Assembly (NCBI RefSeq): GCF_001595965.1
Contig: NZ_LOJI01000001.1
Location: 464,178-528,177 of the forward strand
Source: Polynucleobacter yangtzensis
Lineage (GTDB): Bacteria > Pseudomonadota > Gammaproteobacteria > Burkholderiales > Burkholderiaceae
DNA: 64,000 nucleotides
Direction: 5' to 3'
This document shows positions 20,065-28,034 of this stretch, one piece after another. Positions within the stretch are counted from its first letter, which is position 1. The number at the start of each line of letters is the position of its first letter. A model generated the notes under the pieces. That model was given only the letters and a program-made list of their open reading frames with translations. It was not told where the DNA came from and did not search any database. The translations under genes were made by a program, and so were the position numbers.

Positions 20065-20913
20065 ATGGATATTTTAGGTTACTCAAGTTACGGATGGCTT
20101 CCTTCCGCACTTTATTTAGTGCTTTTGCTGGTTTTAAGCTTCAAAGCCAAGAGCGGCGTGGAGTCTAGGTTCTCAACAGCCATGGTTCAGGTCGCTATTT
20201 TTGTAATTTTGGTGATTCATGGGATACAGCTTCACGACTCTGTCTTCACTCCGGAGGGCTTTGTATTCGGTTTTGCGCAAGATTTATCCTTAATTGCATG
20301 GGTTGGCCTAGCCTTTTATTGGTTCCAGTCTTGGTTTTTGCCCATCTCCAGTCTGCGTTGGATGGCTCTAATGTTTGCGCTGATTTGCGCATTCCTCCCA
20401 AGTCTATTCCCCGGGGTCTTAATTTCGCCTAAGGCAGTTTCAGATCCTTGGTTCAAAGGCCACTTTGTTGTGGCGACGGTTGCAGTGGGCTTATTGAGTT
20501 TGGCAGCTATGCACGCCATGCTCATGAGCGTGCAAGATCGTGCCTTGCATCGTCAGTTAGCCATTATTCCCAATGGAAGACTAGCTCATTGGTTGGAGGA
20601 TCTTCCACCCTTAATGACTATGGAGAGCCTCCTATTCAACTTGCTCTACGTTGGTTTTGCACTTCTAAGTTTGACGGTCTTCTCTGGTTTGCTCTTTTCT
20701 CAAACTCTGTTTGGTAAACCGTTGGTCTTTGATCACAAAACCATTTTTGCTTTGGTCTCATGGGTCTTGTTTGCAGGACTGCTTTTGGCTCGCTGGCGAG
20801 TAGGTTTGCGCGGTAGAGCTGCAATTCGTTGGGTATTAAGTGCTTACACAGCTTTACTGCTTGCTTATGTAGGCAGTCGCTTTGTGCTTGAAGTTATTTT
20901 GCAGAGAGTGTAA
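20065..20913 (+). CDS. Cytochrome c assembly (CcsA/YpjD-like) membrane protein
   Basis: Eight or so TM segments, position adjacent to ffh as in other Proteobacteria. Confidence 0.8.
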   Translation: MDILGYSSYGWLPSALYLVLLLVLSFKAKSGVESRFSTAMVQVAIFVILVIHGIQLHDSVFTPEGFVFGFAQDLSLIAWVGLAFYWFQSWFLPISSLRWMALMFALICAFLPSLFPGVLISPKAVSDPWFKGHFVVATVAVGLLSLAAMHAMLMSVQDRALHRQLAIIPNGRLAHWLEDLPPLMTMESLLFNLLYVGFALLSLTVFSGLLFSQTLFGKPLVFDHKTIFALVSWVLFAGLLLARWRVGLRGRAAIRWVLSAYTALLLAYVGSRFVLEVILQRV

Positions 20914-20916
20914 TTC

Positions 20917-21735
20917 TTGTTTAAGTGGATTTTATTAATTGCAGGTGCTGGCCTTGTTTATCTTTGGATTAAAGGTAAAAAGCAGGCTAAGCTCAATGCT
21001 GAAAATCCCCCCAAACCCAGTAAAGATAAGTCTAAGAAGGCTACCGATCCTGAGGTCATGGTGCAGTGTCAATATTGCAAAGTGCATCTTCCGCAACCAG
21101 AAGCAATTGCTTATGACAATCGTTTCTACTGCTCAAAAGAGCATCTTCATGCTCTCGATTCTGAAGGCTGGATTGGTAATGCATATTGGCGCATTTCGCC
21201 TAACCAAGATATCAGACCTGAAAATATTCAGCCTGATCTTGCGGTAATTCATCACATTAGTCTGCCACCTGGCGAATTTAGAAAGCAGGATTCCAGCGGA
21301 TATATCGTGGATTTTTTTCAAAATAAGCTAGACCCAAATCAGCATCCCTATTTTGCGGAAATTGCCGATCAAAAAGTATCAAGCCATTTCTTGATAACAC
21401 GCTCTGGATCGCTGGTGCAGTTCGTATCTACTCGCAAGAAAGCTTGGCATGCTGGGGTTTCTGAGTTTCTTGGTAGAGAAAAGTGCAATGACTTTTCTAT
21501 TGGGATTGAGTTAGAGGGTGATGGTGACACACCATTTGAGGTCGCTCAATACCAAGCCTTAACAAACCTCATACAAAAATTGACAAGCTCATACCCTGAC
21601 TTGCAATTTGCTGGACACAGCGATATTGCTCCTGAGCGTAAAACAGATCCTGGAATAAATTTTGATTGGAAAAAGTTCCAAAAAGAGACAGGAATTTCTG
21701 ACAAAAAACTGCCTTTCGGTTTGGATTCTCGATAG
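20917..21735 (+). CDS. ampD: N-acetylmuramoyl-L-alanine amidase (AmpD-like) with N-terminal PP0621-like segment
   Basis: CQYCKVHLPQPEA...FYCSKEHL N-terminus; VIHHISLPPGEF, FSIGIELEGDGDTPF, GHSDIAPERKTDPG amidase motifs. Confidence 0.85.
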   Translation: MFKWILLIAGAGLVYLWIKGKKQAKLNAENPPKPSKDKSKKATDPEVMVQCQYCKVHLPQPEAIAYDNRFYCSKEHLHALDSEGWIGNAYWRISPNQDIRPENIQPDLAVIHHISLPPGEFRKQDSSGYIVDFFQNKLDPNQHPYFAEIADQKVSSHFLITRSGSLVQFVSTRKKAWHAGVSEFLGREKCNDFSIGIELEGDGDTPFEVAQYQALTNLIQKLTSSYPDLQFAGHSDIAPERKTDPGINFDWKKFQKETGISDKKLPFGLDSR

Positions 21736-21888
21736 GTAAGTTTTGTATGTGAGCGTCCGCTTACTTTTACAGCCTTTGTCTAAAAAGGGCTAAAAAATCC
21801 GCACCAAAATGACCCCAAAATTAGTAGAAAACTTAGTAAAAATACTAATAAATATTTGTCATAAATAGCTTACCAAATACTAAATATT

Positions 21889-21904
21889 TCCCTATACTTA
21901 GTGC
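21889..21904 (+). promoter_or_regulatory. Putative NrdR box 1 (overlaps -10 TATACT)
   Basis: tcccTATACTTAGTGc resembles consensus acaCwAtATaTwGtgt. Confidence 0.55.
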
Positions 21905-21919
21905 CTAATGCACTTCAAG

Positions 21920-21935
21920 ACACTAGATGTAGTGT
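21920..21935 (+). promoter_or_regulatory. NrdR box 2
   Basis: ACACTAGATGTAGTGT, near-perfect palindrome matching NrdR consensus, 31 bp from box 1. Confidence 0.75.
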
Positions 21936-22008
21936 TTGAATCCAGCAATACCCCATTGTTTTTTAACGATATTTTGTCCAAATAACTATATACAGACGCA
22001 GGAGCAAC

Positions 22009-24975
22009 ATGACATACGCTAATCCACAGACAGCAGACCAATCCGCTGGAGCGAATAACCCAGGAATGAGTCCTGCAGGGGCAATGAATCAAGCTCCTTC
22101 CGCCGGCTTTGTGGCTGGTGGTGTTGGTGGCACTCAGGCAACACAATTGTCTGATTACAAAATCATTCGCCGCAACGGTTCCGTTGTTGCTTTTGAACCA
22201 TCCAAAATTGCCATTGCTGTAACCAAAGCATTTTTAGCGGTTAATGGCGGTCAAGGCGCTGCATCTGCACGCGTACGTGAGCAAGTTGAGCAATTGACAC
22301 ATTCTGTTGTGCGCGCATTGTTGCGTAGCCGTCCAAACGGTGGCACTTTCCATATTGAAGATATTCAAGACCAGGTTGAGTTGGCTTTGATGCGCAGCGG
22401 CGAGCACAACGTTGCTCGTGCCTACGTTCTCTATCGTGAGAAGCGCAACCAAGAACGCGCTGCTCAGCAAGAAGTTTCACAAGAAGCACAAACCGCTAAT
22501 CAGGCTGGTGAGTCTGGTATCAAGGTGACGGATAACGGTGTTGAGAAGTGGCTTGATATGGCTGCTTTGCGCACAGTGATTGAGGCTGCTTGTGAAGGCT
22601 TGGGGACACATATTGATGCAACCCCAATCATCACTGAAACCATTAAGAATTTGTATGACGGCGTACCAATGGCACAGGTGTATGACTCCGCGATCTTGGC
22701 ATCCCGCACATTGATTGAAAAAGATCCTGCATACAGCCAAGTAACTGCGCGCATTTTGATGCACGTGATTCGCAAAGAAATCTTGGGCAAAGAAGTACTG
22801 CAAGGCGATATGCAGGCTGAGTACAGCACCTATTTTGCTAAGTACATCAACGAAGGCATTTCCGCTGAATTGTTAGACCCACGCATGCGTGAGTTTGATT
22901 TGCCACGCCTGGCTGCAGCCTTAAATGCTAGCCGCGATTTGCAATTTAACTACCTCGGTTTGCAGACTTTGTATGACCGCTATTTCTTGCACATTGAAGA
23001 CCGTCGCATTGAGATGCCACAGGCTTTCTTTATGCGCGTAGCAATGGGCTTGGCTCTGAATGAGTTGGATCGCGAGCGTCGTGCAATTGAGTTCTATGAA
23101 ATCCTTTCTACATTTGATTTCATGTCCAGCACACCAACATTGTTCAATTCAGCTACAACGCGTCCACAGCTCTCTAGCTGCTACTTGACTACTGTAGATG
23201 ATGACCTTGATGGCATTTACGAAGCATTGAAAGAAAACGCATTGTTGTCTAAGTTTGCCGGTGGTTTGGGCAACGACTGGACTAACGTTCGTGCGTTGGG
23301 AAGTCATATCAAAGGCACTAACGGTAAATCACAAGGTGTTGTGCCATTCTTGAAAGTGGTGAATGACACTGCTGTTGCTGTTAACCAAGGCGGTAAGCGT
23401 AAGGGTGCGGTTTGTGCCTACTTGGAAACATGGCACTTAGATATCGAAGAGTTCTTGGAGTTGCGCAAGAACACAGGTGACGATCGTCGTCGCACCCATG
23501 ACATGAATACCTCTAATTGGATTCCTGACTTGTTCATGAAGCGAGTTATGGAAGGTGGCGATTGGACTTTGTTCTCTCCATCTAATACCCCTGATTTGCA
23601 TGACAAGTTTGGCAAAGCTTTTGAAGAAGCTTATGTTGCTTATGAGCAAAAAGCTGATCGTGGTGAGTTGAAGCCATTCCGCCGCATTCCAGCGCAGCAA
23701 TTGTGGCGCAAGATGCTCGGTATGTTGTTTGAAACTGGCCACCCATGGATCACATTCAAAGATCCTTGCAATATCCGTAGCCCACAGCAGCACATTGGTG
23801 TAGTTCACTCATCTAACCTCTGTACTGAGATCACTCTCAATACAAACGAGACTGAGATTGCGGTTTGTAACTTGGGTTCTGTGAACTTAACCGCTCACAT
23901 GACAACTGATGCCAACGGCAAGATGATTTTGGATCACGAGAAGCTCCAAAGAACAGTTCGCACTGCAATGCGTATGTTGGACAACGTGATTGATATCAAC
24001 TACTACGCAGTAGCTAAAGCTCGCAACTCCAACTTGAAGCATCGCCCAGTTGGTATGGGCATCATGGGCTTCCAGGATTGCTTGCATATGCAACGTATTC
24101 CTTACGCGAGTGATGAAGCGGTGAAGTTTGCTGATTCTTCCATGGAAGCGGTTTGCTACTACGCTTATCAAGCATCCAATGAGTTGGCTGAAGAGCGTGG
24201 CGTTTACAGCACATACAAAGGTTCATTGTGGGATCGCGGTATCCTCCCGCAGGATTCAGTAGCAATGTTGGCAGCTGAGCGTGGCGGTTACGTAGAGGTA
24301 GACAACTCTTCCACTATGGACTGGAGTGGTTTGCGTGCACGTATTAAGCAACACGGCATGCGCAACTCAAACTGCGTAGCGATTGCGCCAACAGCAACGA
24401 TTTCCAACATTATTGGTGTTTCTGCTTGTATCGAGCCTACATTCCAGAACTTGTTCGTGAAATCCAACCTTTCTGGCGAATTCACAGTGGTAAACGAGTA
24501 CTTGGTGCGTGATTTGAAAGATCGCGGCCTCTGGGATGAAGTCATGATTGCTGATTTGAAGTACTTTGACGGTACTTTGTCTAAGATCGATCGCATTCCA
24601 CAAGATTTGCGTGATTTGTATGCAACAGCCTTTGAAGTTGAGCCAACCTGGTTGGTTGAGGCAGCTTCTCGTCGTCAAAAGTGGATTGACCAAGCGCAGT
24701 CATTGAATATCTATATGGCCGGCGCTTCTGGCAAGAAATTGGATGATACCTACAAGTTAGCTTGGTTACGCGGCTTGAAGACGACTTACTACCTCCGCAC
24801 AATGGCTGCTACTCACGTTGAGAAATCAACTGTTGCTAGCGGTCAGTTGAATGCAGTTTCAAGCGGTGGTGGCGTGAACGGTACAGATGCTGCAGCAGCA
24901 CAAGAGGCAGATGGTCCGGTTTGCACAATGCGCCCAGGCGATGCAGGATTTGAAGAATGTGAAGCATGCCAATAA
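22009..24975 (+). CDS. nrdA: Class Ia ribonucleoside-diphosphate reductase alpha subunit
   Basis: ATP-cone (IIRRNGSVVAFEPSKIAIAVTKAF), NLCTEITLNTNETEIAVCNLGSVNL, PTATISNIIG, C-terminal CEACQ. Confidence 0.96.
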   Translation: MTYANPQTADQSAGANNPGMSPAGAMNQAPSAGFVAGGVGGTQATQLSDYKIIRRNGSVVAFEPSKIAIAVTKAFLAVNGGQGAASARVREQVEQLTHSVVRALLRSRPNGGTFHIEDIQDQVELALMRSGEHNVARAYVLYREKRNQERAAQQEVSQEAQTANQAGESGIKVTDNGVEKWLDMAALRTVIEAACEGLGTHIDATPIITETIKNLYDGVPMAQVYDSAILASRTLIEKDPAYSQVTARILMHVIRKEILGKEVLQGDMQAEYSTYFAKYINEGISAELLDPRMREFDLPRLAAALNASRDLQFNYLGLQTLYDRYFLHIEDRRIEMPQAFFMRVAMGLALNELDRERRAIEFYEILSTFDFMSSTPTLFNSATTRPQLSSCYLTTVDDDLDGIYEALKENALLSKFAGGLGNDWTNVRALGSHIKGTNGKSQGVVPFLKVVNDTAVAVNQGGKRKGAVCAYLETWHLDIEEFLELRKNTGDDRRRTHDMNTSNWIPDLFMKRVMEGGDWTLFSPSNTPDLHDKFGKAFEEAYVAYEQKADRGELKPFRRIPAQQLWRKMLGMLFETGHPWITFKDPCNIRSPQQHIGVVHSSNLCTEITLNTNETEIAVCNLGSVNLTAHMTTDANGKMILDHEKLQRTVRTAMRMLDNVIDINYYAVAKARNSNLKHRPVGMGIMGFQDCLHMQRIPYASDEAVKFADSSMEAVCYYAYQASNELAEERGVYSTYKGSLWDRGILPQDSVAMLAAERGGYVEVDNSSTMDWSGLRARIKQHGMRNSNCVAIAPTATISNIIGVSACIEPTFQNLFVKSNLSGEFTVVNEYLVRDLKDRGLWDEVMIADLKYFDGTLSKIDRIPQDLRDLYATAFEVEPTWLVEAASRRQKWIDQAQSLNIYMAGASGKKLDDTYKLAWLRGLKTTYYLRTMAATHVEKSTVASGQLNAVSSGGGVNGTDAAAAQEADGPVCTMRPGDAGFEECEACQ

Positions 24976-25019
24976 GCGATTCGCTTATTGGTGATAAATA
25001 GAAGAATTAGGAGAGAGTT

Positions 25020-26204
25020 ATGTTGAATTGGGAAGAGGAAGTTGCTCCAGCACTGGCGAAAGCTGGTCTTGCGCCGCAGCCGGTTGCAGTGGAGCCACAA
25101 CGTCCGCAGCCAGATCAAATGGCAATGGCGCCACAAGCTGCAGCACCTGCGTCAGTAGCGGCCGCTAATTTATCAGGTGGCGCAGCCATGCGTGTAAACG
25201 CCGCCGACAAGCGCGTGATTAATGCGAAGACTGACGTAAATCAGCTTGTGCCATTTAAGTACAAATGGGCTTGGGAGAAGTATTTGGCAGGTTGCGCAAA
25301 TCACTGGATGCCACAAGAGATCAATATGAACCGCGATATCGCGCTTTGGAAAGATCCAAATGGTCTGACAGAAGACGAGCGTCGCATTATTAAACGCAAT
25401 CTTGGTTTCTTCACAACAGCTGATTCTTTGGCTGCAAACAATATTGTTTTGGGTACTTATCGCCACATTACCGCTCCAGAATGCCGCCAATACCTATTGC
25501 GCCAGGCTTTTGAGGAGGCGATTCACACCCATGCGTACCAATATATTGTGGAATCTTTAGGCTTAGATCAGTCTGAAATCTTTAATGCGTATAACGAGAT
25601 TGAGTCAATTCGCGCTAAAGACCAGTTCTTAATTCCCTTTATCGACGTATTAACAGACCCAAATTTCAAGACTGGCACATTAGAAAACGATCAAAAGTTA
25701 CTTCGTTCGCTGATTGTTTTTGCTTGCGTGATGGAAGGTTTGTTCTTTTATGTTGGTTTTACGCAAATACTTGCAATGGGTCGTCAAAACAAAATGACGG
25801 GTGCTGCTGAGCAGTATCAATACATCCTTCGCGACGAGTCTATGCATTGCAATTTTGGTATCGATTTGATTAATCAAATCAAGCTGGAGAACCCGCAGTT
25901 ATGGACTTCCGCGTTCAAAGACGAGATCAAATCTATCTTCGAAAAAGCGGTCGAATTGGAGTACCGTTACGCTGAAGATACGATGCCTCGCGGAGTGCTC
26001 GGATTGAACGCTCCGATGTTCAAAGGGTACCTAAGATATATTTGTAATCGCAGATGTTTGCAAATAGGACTTGACGCGATGTTCCCAAATGAAGAGAATC
26101 CATTTCCATGGATGTCAGAAATGATTGATCTGAAAAAAGAACGAAACTTTTTTGAGACACGCGTTATTGAGTATCAAACCGGTGGTGCGCTTAGTTGGGA
26201 GTAG
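25020..26204 (+). CDS. nrdB: Ribonucleoside-diphosphate reductase beta subunit
   Basis: Metal ligands/tyrosine in [34 protein letters not shown]. Confidence 0.95.
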   Translation: MLNWEEEVAPALAKAGLAPQPVAVEPQRPQPDQMAMAPQAAAPASVAAANLSGGAAMRVNAADKRVINAKTDVNQLVPFKYKWAWEKYLAGCANHWMPQEINMNRDIALWKDPNGLTEDERRIIKRNLGFFTTADSLAANNIVLGTYRHITAPECRQYLLRQAFEEAIHTHAYQYIVESLGLDQSEIFNAYNEIESIRAKDQFLIPFIDVLTDPNFKTGTLENDQKLLRSLIVFACVMEGLFFYVGFTQILAMGRQNKMTGAAEQYQYILRDESMHCNFGIDLINQIKLENPQLWTSAFKDEIKSIFEKAVELEYRYAEDTMPRGVLGLNAPMFKGYLRYICNRRCLQIGLDAMFPNEENPFPWMSEMIDLKKERNFFETRVIEYQTGGALSWE

Positions 26205-26350
26205 TAAGACTGAAGTAAAGCGCACAACTGGCTAAATAGGAGATTAGACGGTTGGATAGTTTTAGAAGTCAGCAAAACCAGACTCAAATCCGAAAACCCT
26301 TGCTCAAGGGTGCCTGGGCTATTCTCTCTATTTTTTCCAGCACATTTAAG

Positions 26351-26384
26351 AAGCCGTTGTCCTTCGGGGCCACGGCTTTTTTTC
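26351..26384 (+). terminator. Rho-independent terminator downstream of nrdB
   Basis: AAGCCGT-TG-tcc-TTCG-gg...CCACGGCTTTTTTT. Confidence 0.75.
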
Positions 26385-26536
26385 CAAGATTCATTAGCGT
26401 GCAGCACTTAGTATCAAGCCGCGCGCCGATGAATGGCTCGCTCGTCAGATCCAAAAGGTTGCAAAACCAGGCGGAAATGAGTGGTCGGGTCTTCTTAATG
26501 TAGTTTGTACTAATCCTCACGTGAAGGAGCATTACT

Positions 26537-26848
26537 ATGGCAACTGCCAAGAAAAAACCTGCTGCAAAGAAACCAGCTGCGAAGAAAAAAGTAGCTGCTA
26601 AGAAGCCTGCTGCTAAAAAAGTAGCTAAAAAGCGTCCTGCTGCTAAAAAAGCTGCTGCTAAAAAGCCAGCTGCTAAAAAAGTAGCTAAAAAGAAGCCTGC
26701 TGCTAAAAAAGCTGCTGCTAAAAAGCCAGCTGCTAAAAAAGTAGCTAAAAAGAAGCCTGCTGCTAAGAAAAAAGCTGCTGCTAAGAAGCCTGCTGCTAAA
26801 AAAGCTGCAAAAAAGGTTGCTAAAAAGCGCGTAGCAAAAAAAAAGTAA
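26537..26848 (+). CDS. Histone H1-like (HC1-type) Lys/Ala-rich DNA-binding protein, zero-frame product (103 aa)
   Basis: Iterated AAKKPAAKKVAKK repeats; AAGGAG RBS upstream. Confidence 0.85.
   Translation: MATAKKKPAAKKPAAKKKVAAKKPAAKKVAKKRPAAKKAAAKKPAAKKVAKKKPAAKKAAAKKPAAKKVAKKKPAAKKKAAAKKPAAKKAAKKVAKKRVAKKK
26636..26766 (+). repeat. Exact 60-bp tandem repeat (about 2.2 copies) in the H1-like gene
   Basis: 26641-26700 and 26701-26760 are identical base for base. Confidence 0.95.
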
Positions 26849-26875
26849 GTAAGCCTGCTGCGAAGAAAGCGGGCT
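26839..26875 (+). promoter_or_regulatory. Putative -1 frameshift signal: A_AAA_AAG, spacer TAAGTA, 8-bp hairpin
   Basis: Heptamer 26839-26845 in zero-frame register; stem AGCCTGCT(26852-26859)/AGCGGGCT(26868-26875). Confidence 0.6.
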
Positions 26876-26973
26876 CCGCTGTAAAAAAGCCCGCGGCTAA
26901 GAAAGCTGCACCAGCGACTAGTGCGTTGAATCCTGCCGCTGCTTGGCCCTTCCCAACTGGCACACGTCCTTAA
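26845..26973 (+). CDS. -1 frame C-terminal extension of the histone H1-like protein
   Basis: VSKPAAKKAGSAVKKPAAKKAAPATSALNPAAAWPFPTGTRP* is compositionally continuous with the upstream H1 sequence. Confidence 0.75.
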   Translation, partial: VSKPAAKKAGSAVKKPAAKKAAPATSALNPAAAWPFPTGTRP

Positions 26974-26991
26974 ACAGACGGGTGTTACTAG

Positions 26992-27020
26992 AAGGGGTCT
27001 CTCACGAGATCCCTTTTTTT
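26992..27020 (+). terminator. Rho-independent terminator after the extended H1 frame
   Basis: AAGGGGTCTC-tcac-GAGATCCCTT followed by T-run. Confidence 0.85.
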
Positions 27021-27062
27021 ATTGCCAAAATTTGGGTGGCTGAAAGAAAAACCAAAGAATGC

Positions 27063-28022
27063 TTAGAAGCTAAAGCCAAACGCCGCTTTAAATTGGCTGG
27101 CAATCTGATCTTTGCTTAATTGGTGATTTTGTGGTCCTTGATGGGTAATTTTGATTGATCCCATGAGGCTTGCCAGGCGACCAGTAGCCTCCCAGTCCAT
27201 GCCATTTTCTAGGCCAAAGAGAAGACCGCCGCGGAATGCATCACCGCAACCGGTTGGGTCAACCACTTTTGCTGCTGGTACTGGCGGAATAGCAATACAT
27301 TTGCCATCAACATAGATATCGGCCCCTTCAGCACCTTTGGTAACAATCAGCGCCTTCACTCGCTCAGCGACTTTTGCCAAGCTCAATCCTGTTCTTTGCG
27401 AAAGCATTTCGCCTTCATAGTCATTTACCGCTAAGTAGCTGGCGATATCGACCAGTTCAAGCAACTCTGGGCCGTTGAACATCGGCAAGCCTTGGCCTGG
27501 ATCAAAGATAAATGGAATATTGGCATCGGCCAATTGGTGGCAGTGCTCCCACATGCCTTGACGACCATCGGGGGCAACAATTCCCAACTTCGCCGGGCCT
27601 TTAGCATTTTTATTGCGCTCCGCCACAACTGCAGAAACATGATTTAAGTGTGATTCGCCCATTGCGCCCGGATGAAAGGCGGTAATTTGATTATTCGCCT
27701 GATCAGTGGTGATCATGGCTTGGGCAGTAAACGCATTTTCGATTTGACGAATATGGCTCGCATCAATCTTGAGTTGCTCAAGGTGGTTCATGTACGGTAC
27801 CGCATCGCCACCAACGGTAGCCATGATGATGGGATCGCCACCCAAAAGATTAAGGTTGTAAGCAATATTGCCTGCACAACCACCAAATTCACGACGCATG
27901 GTTGGAACCAAAAAGGCTACGTTCAGGATATGAATCTGCTCAGGCAGGATTTGATCGGCAAATTTGCCTTCAAAATTCATGATGGTGTCGTAGGCGATAG
28001 AGCCGCAGATCAAGCTAGCCAT
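27063..28022 (-). CDS. PfkB family carbohydrate/adenosine kinase
   Basis: GGCAGNIAYNLNLLGG, VDPTGCGDAFRGGLLFG. Confidence 0.88.
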   Translation of the reverse strand: MASLICGSIAYDTIMNFEGKFADQILPEQIHILNVAFLVPTMRREFGGCAGNIAYNLNLLGGDPIIMATVGGDAVPYMNHLEQLKIDASHIRQIENAFTAQAMITTDQANNQITAFHPGAMGESHLNHVSAVVAERNKNAKGPAKLGIVAPDGRQGMWEHCHQLADANIPFIFDPGQGLPMFNGPELLELVDIASYLAVNDYEGEMLSQRTGLSLAKVAERVKALIVTKGAEGADIYVDGKCIAIPPVPAAKVVDPTGCGDAFRGGLLFGLENGMDWEATGRLASLMGSIKITHQGPQNHQLSKDQIASQFKAAFGFSF

Positions 28023-28034
28023 AAATTGCTTTCT

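Noticed and set aside
22234-24802. Many long antisense ORFs within nrdA (e.g. 22477..22803, 23437..23808)
   Set aside because: They shadow a strongly conserved gene, have no recognisable domains or ribosome-binding sites, and are expected from codon bias.
26252-26503. 83-aa ORF between nrdB and the H1-like gene
   Set aside because: Reads straight through the hairpin terminator, no family resemblance, poor start context.
26537-26848. Regular repeats as a possible CRISPR array
   Set aside because: Repeats are contiguous codons for Lys/Ala with no unique spacers; it is a coding tandem repeat.
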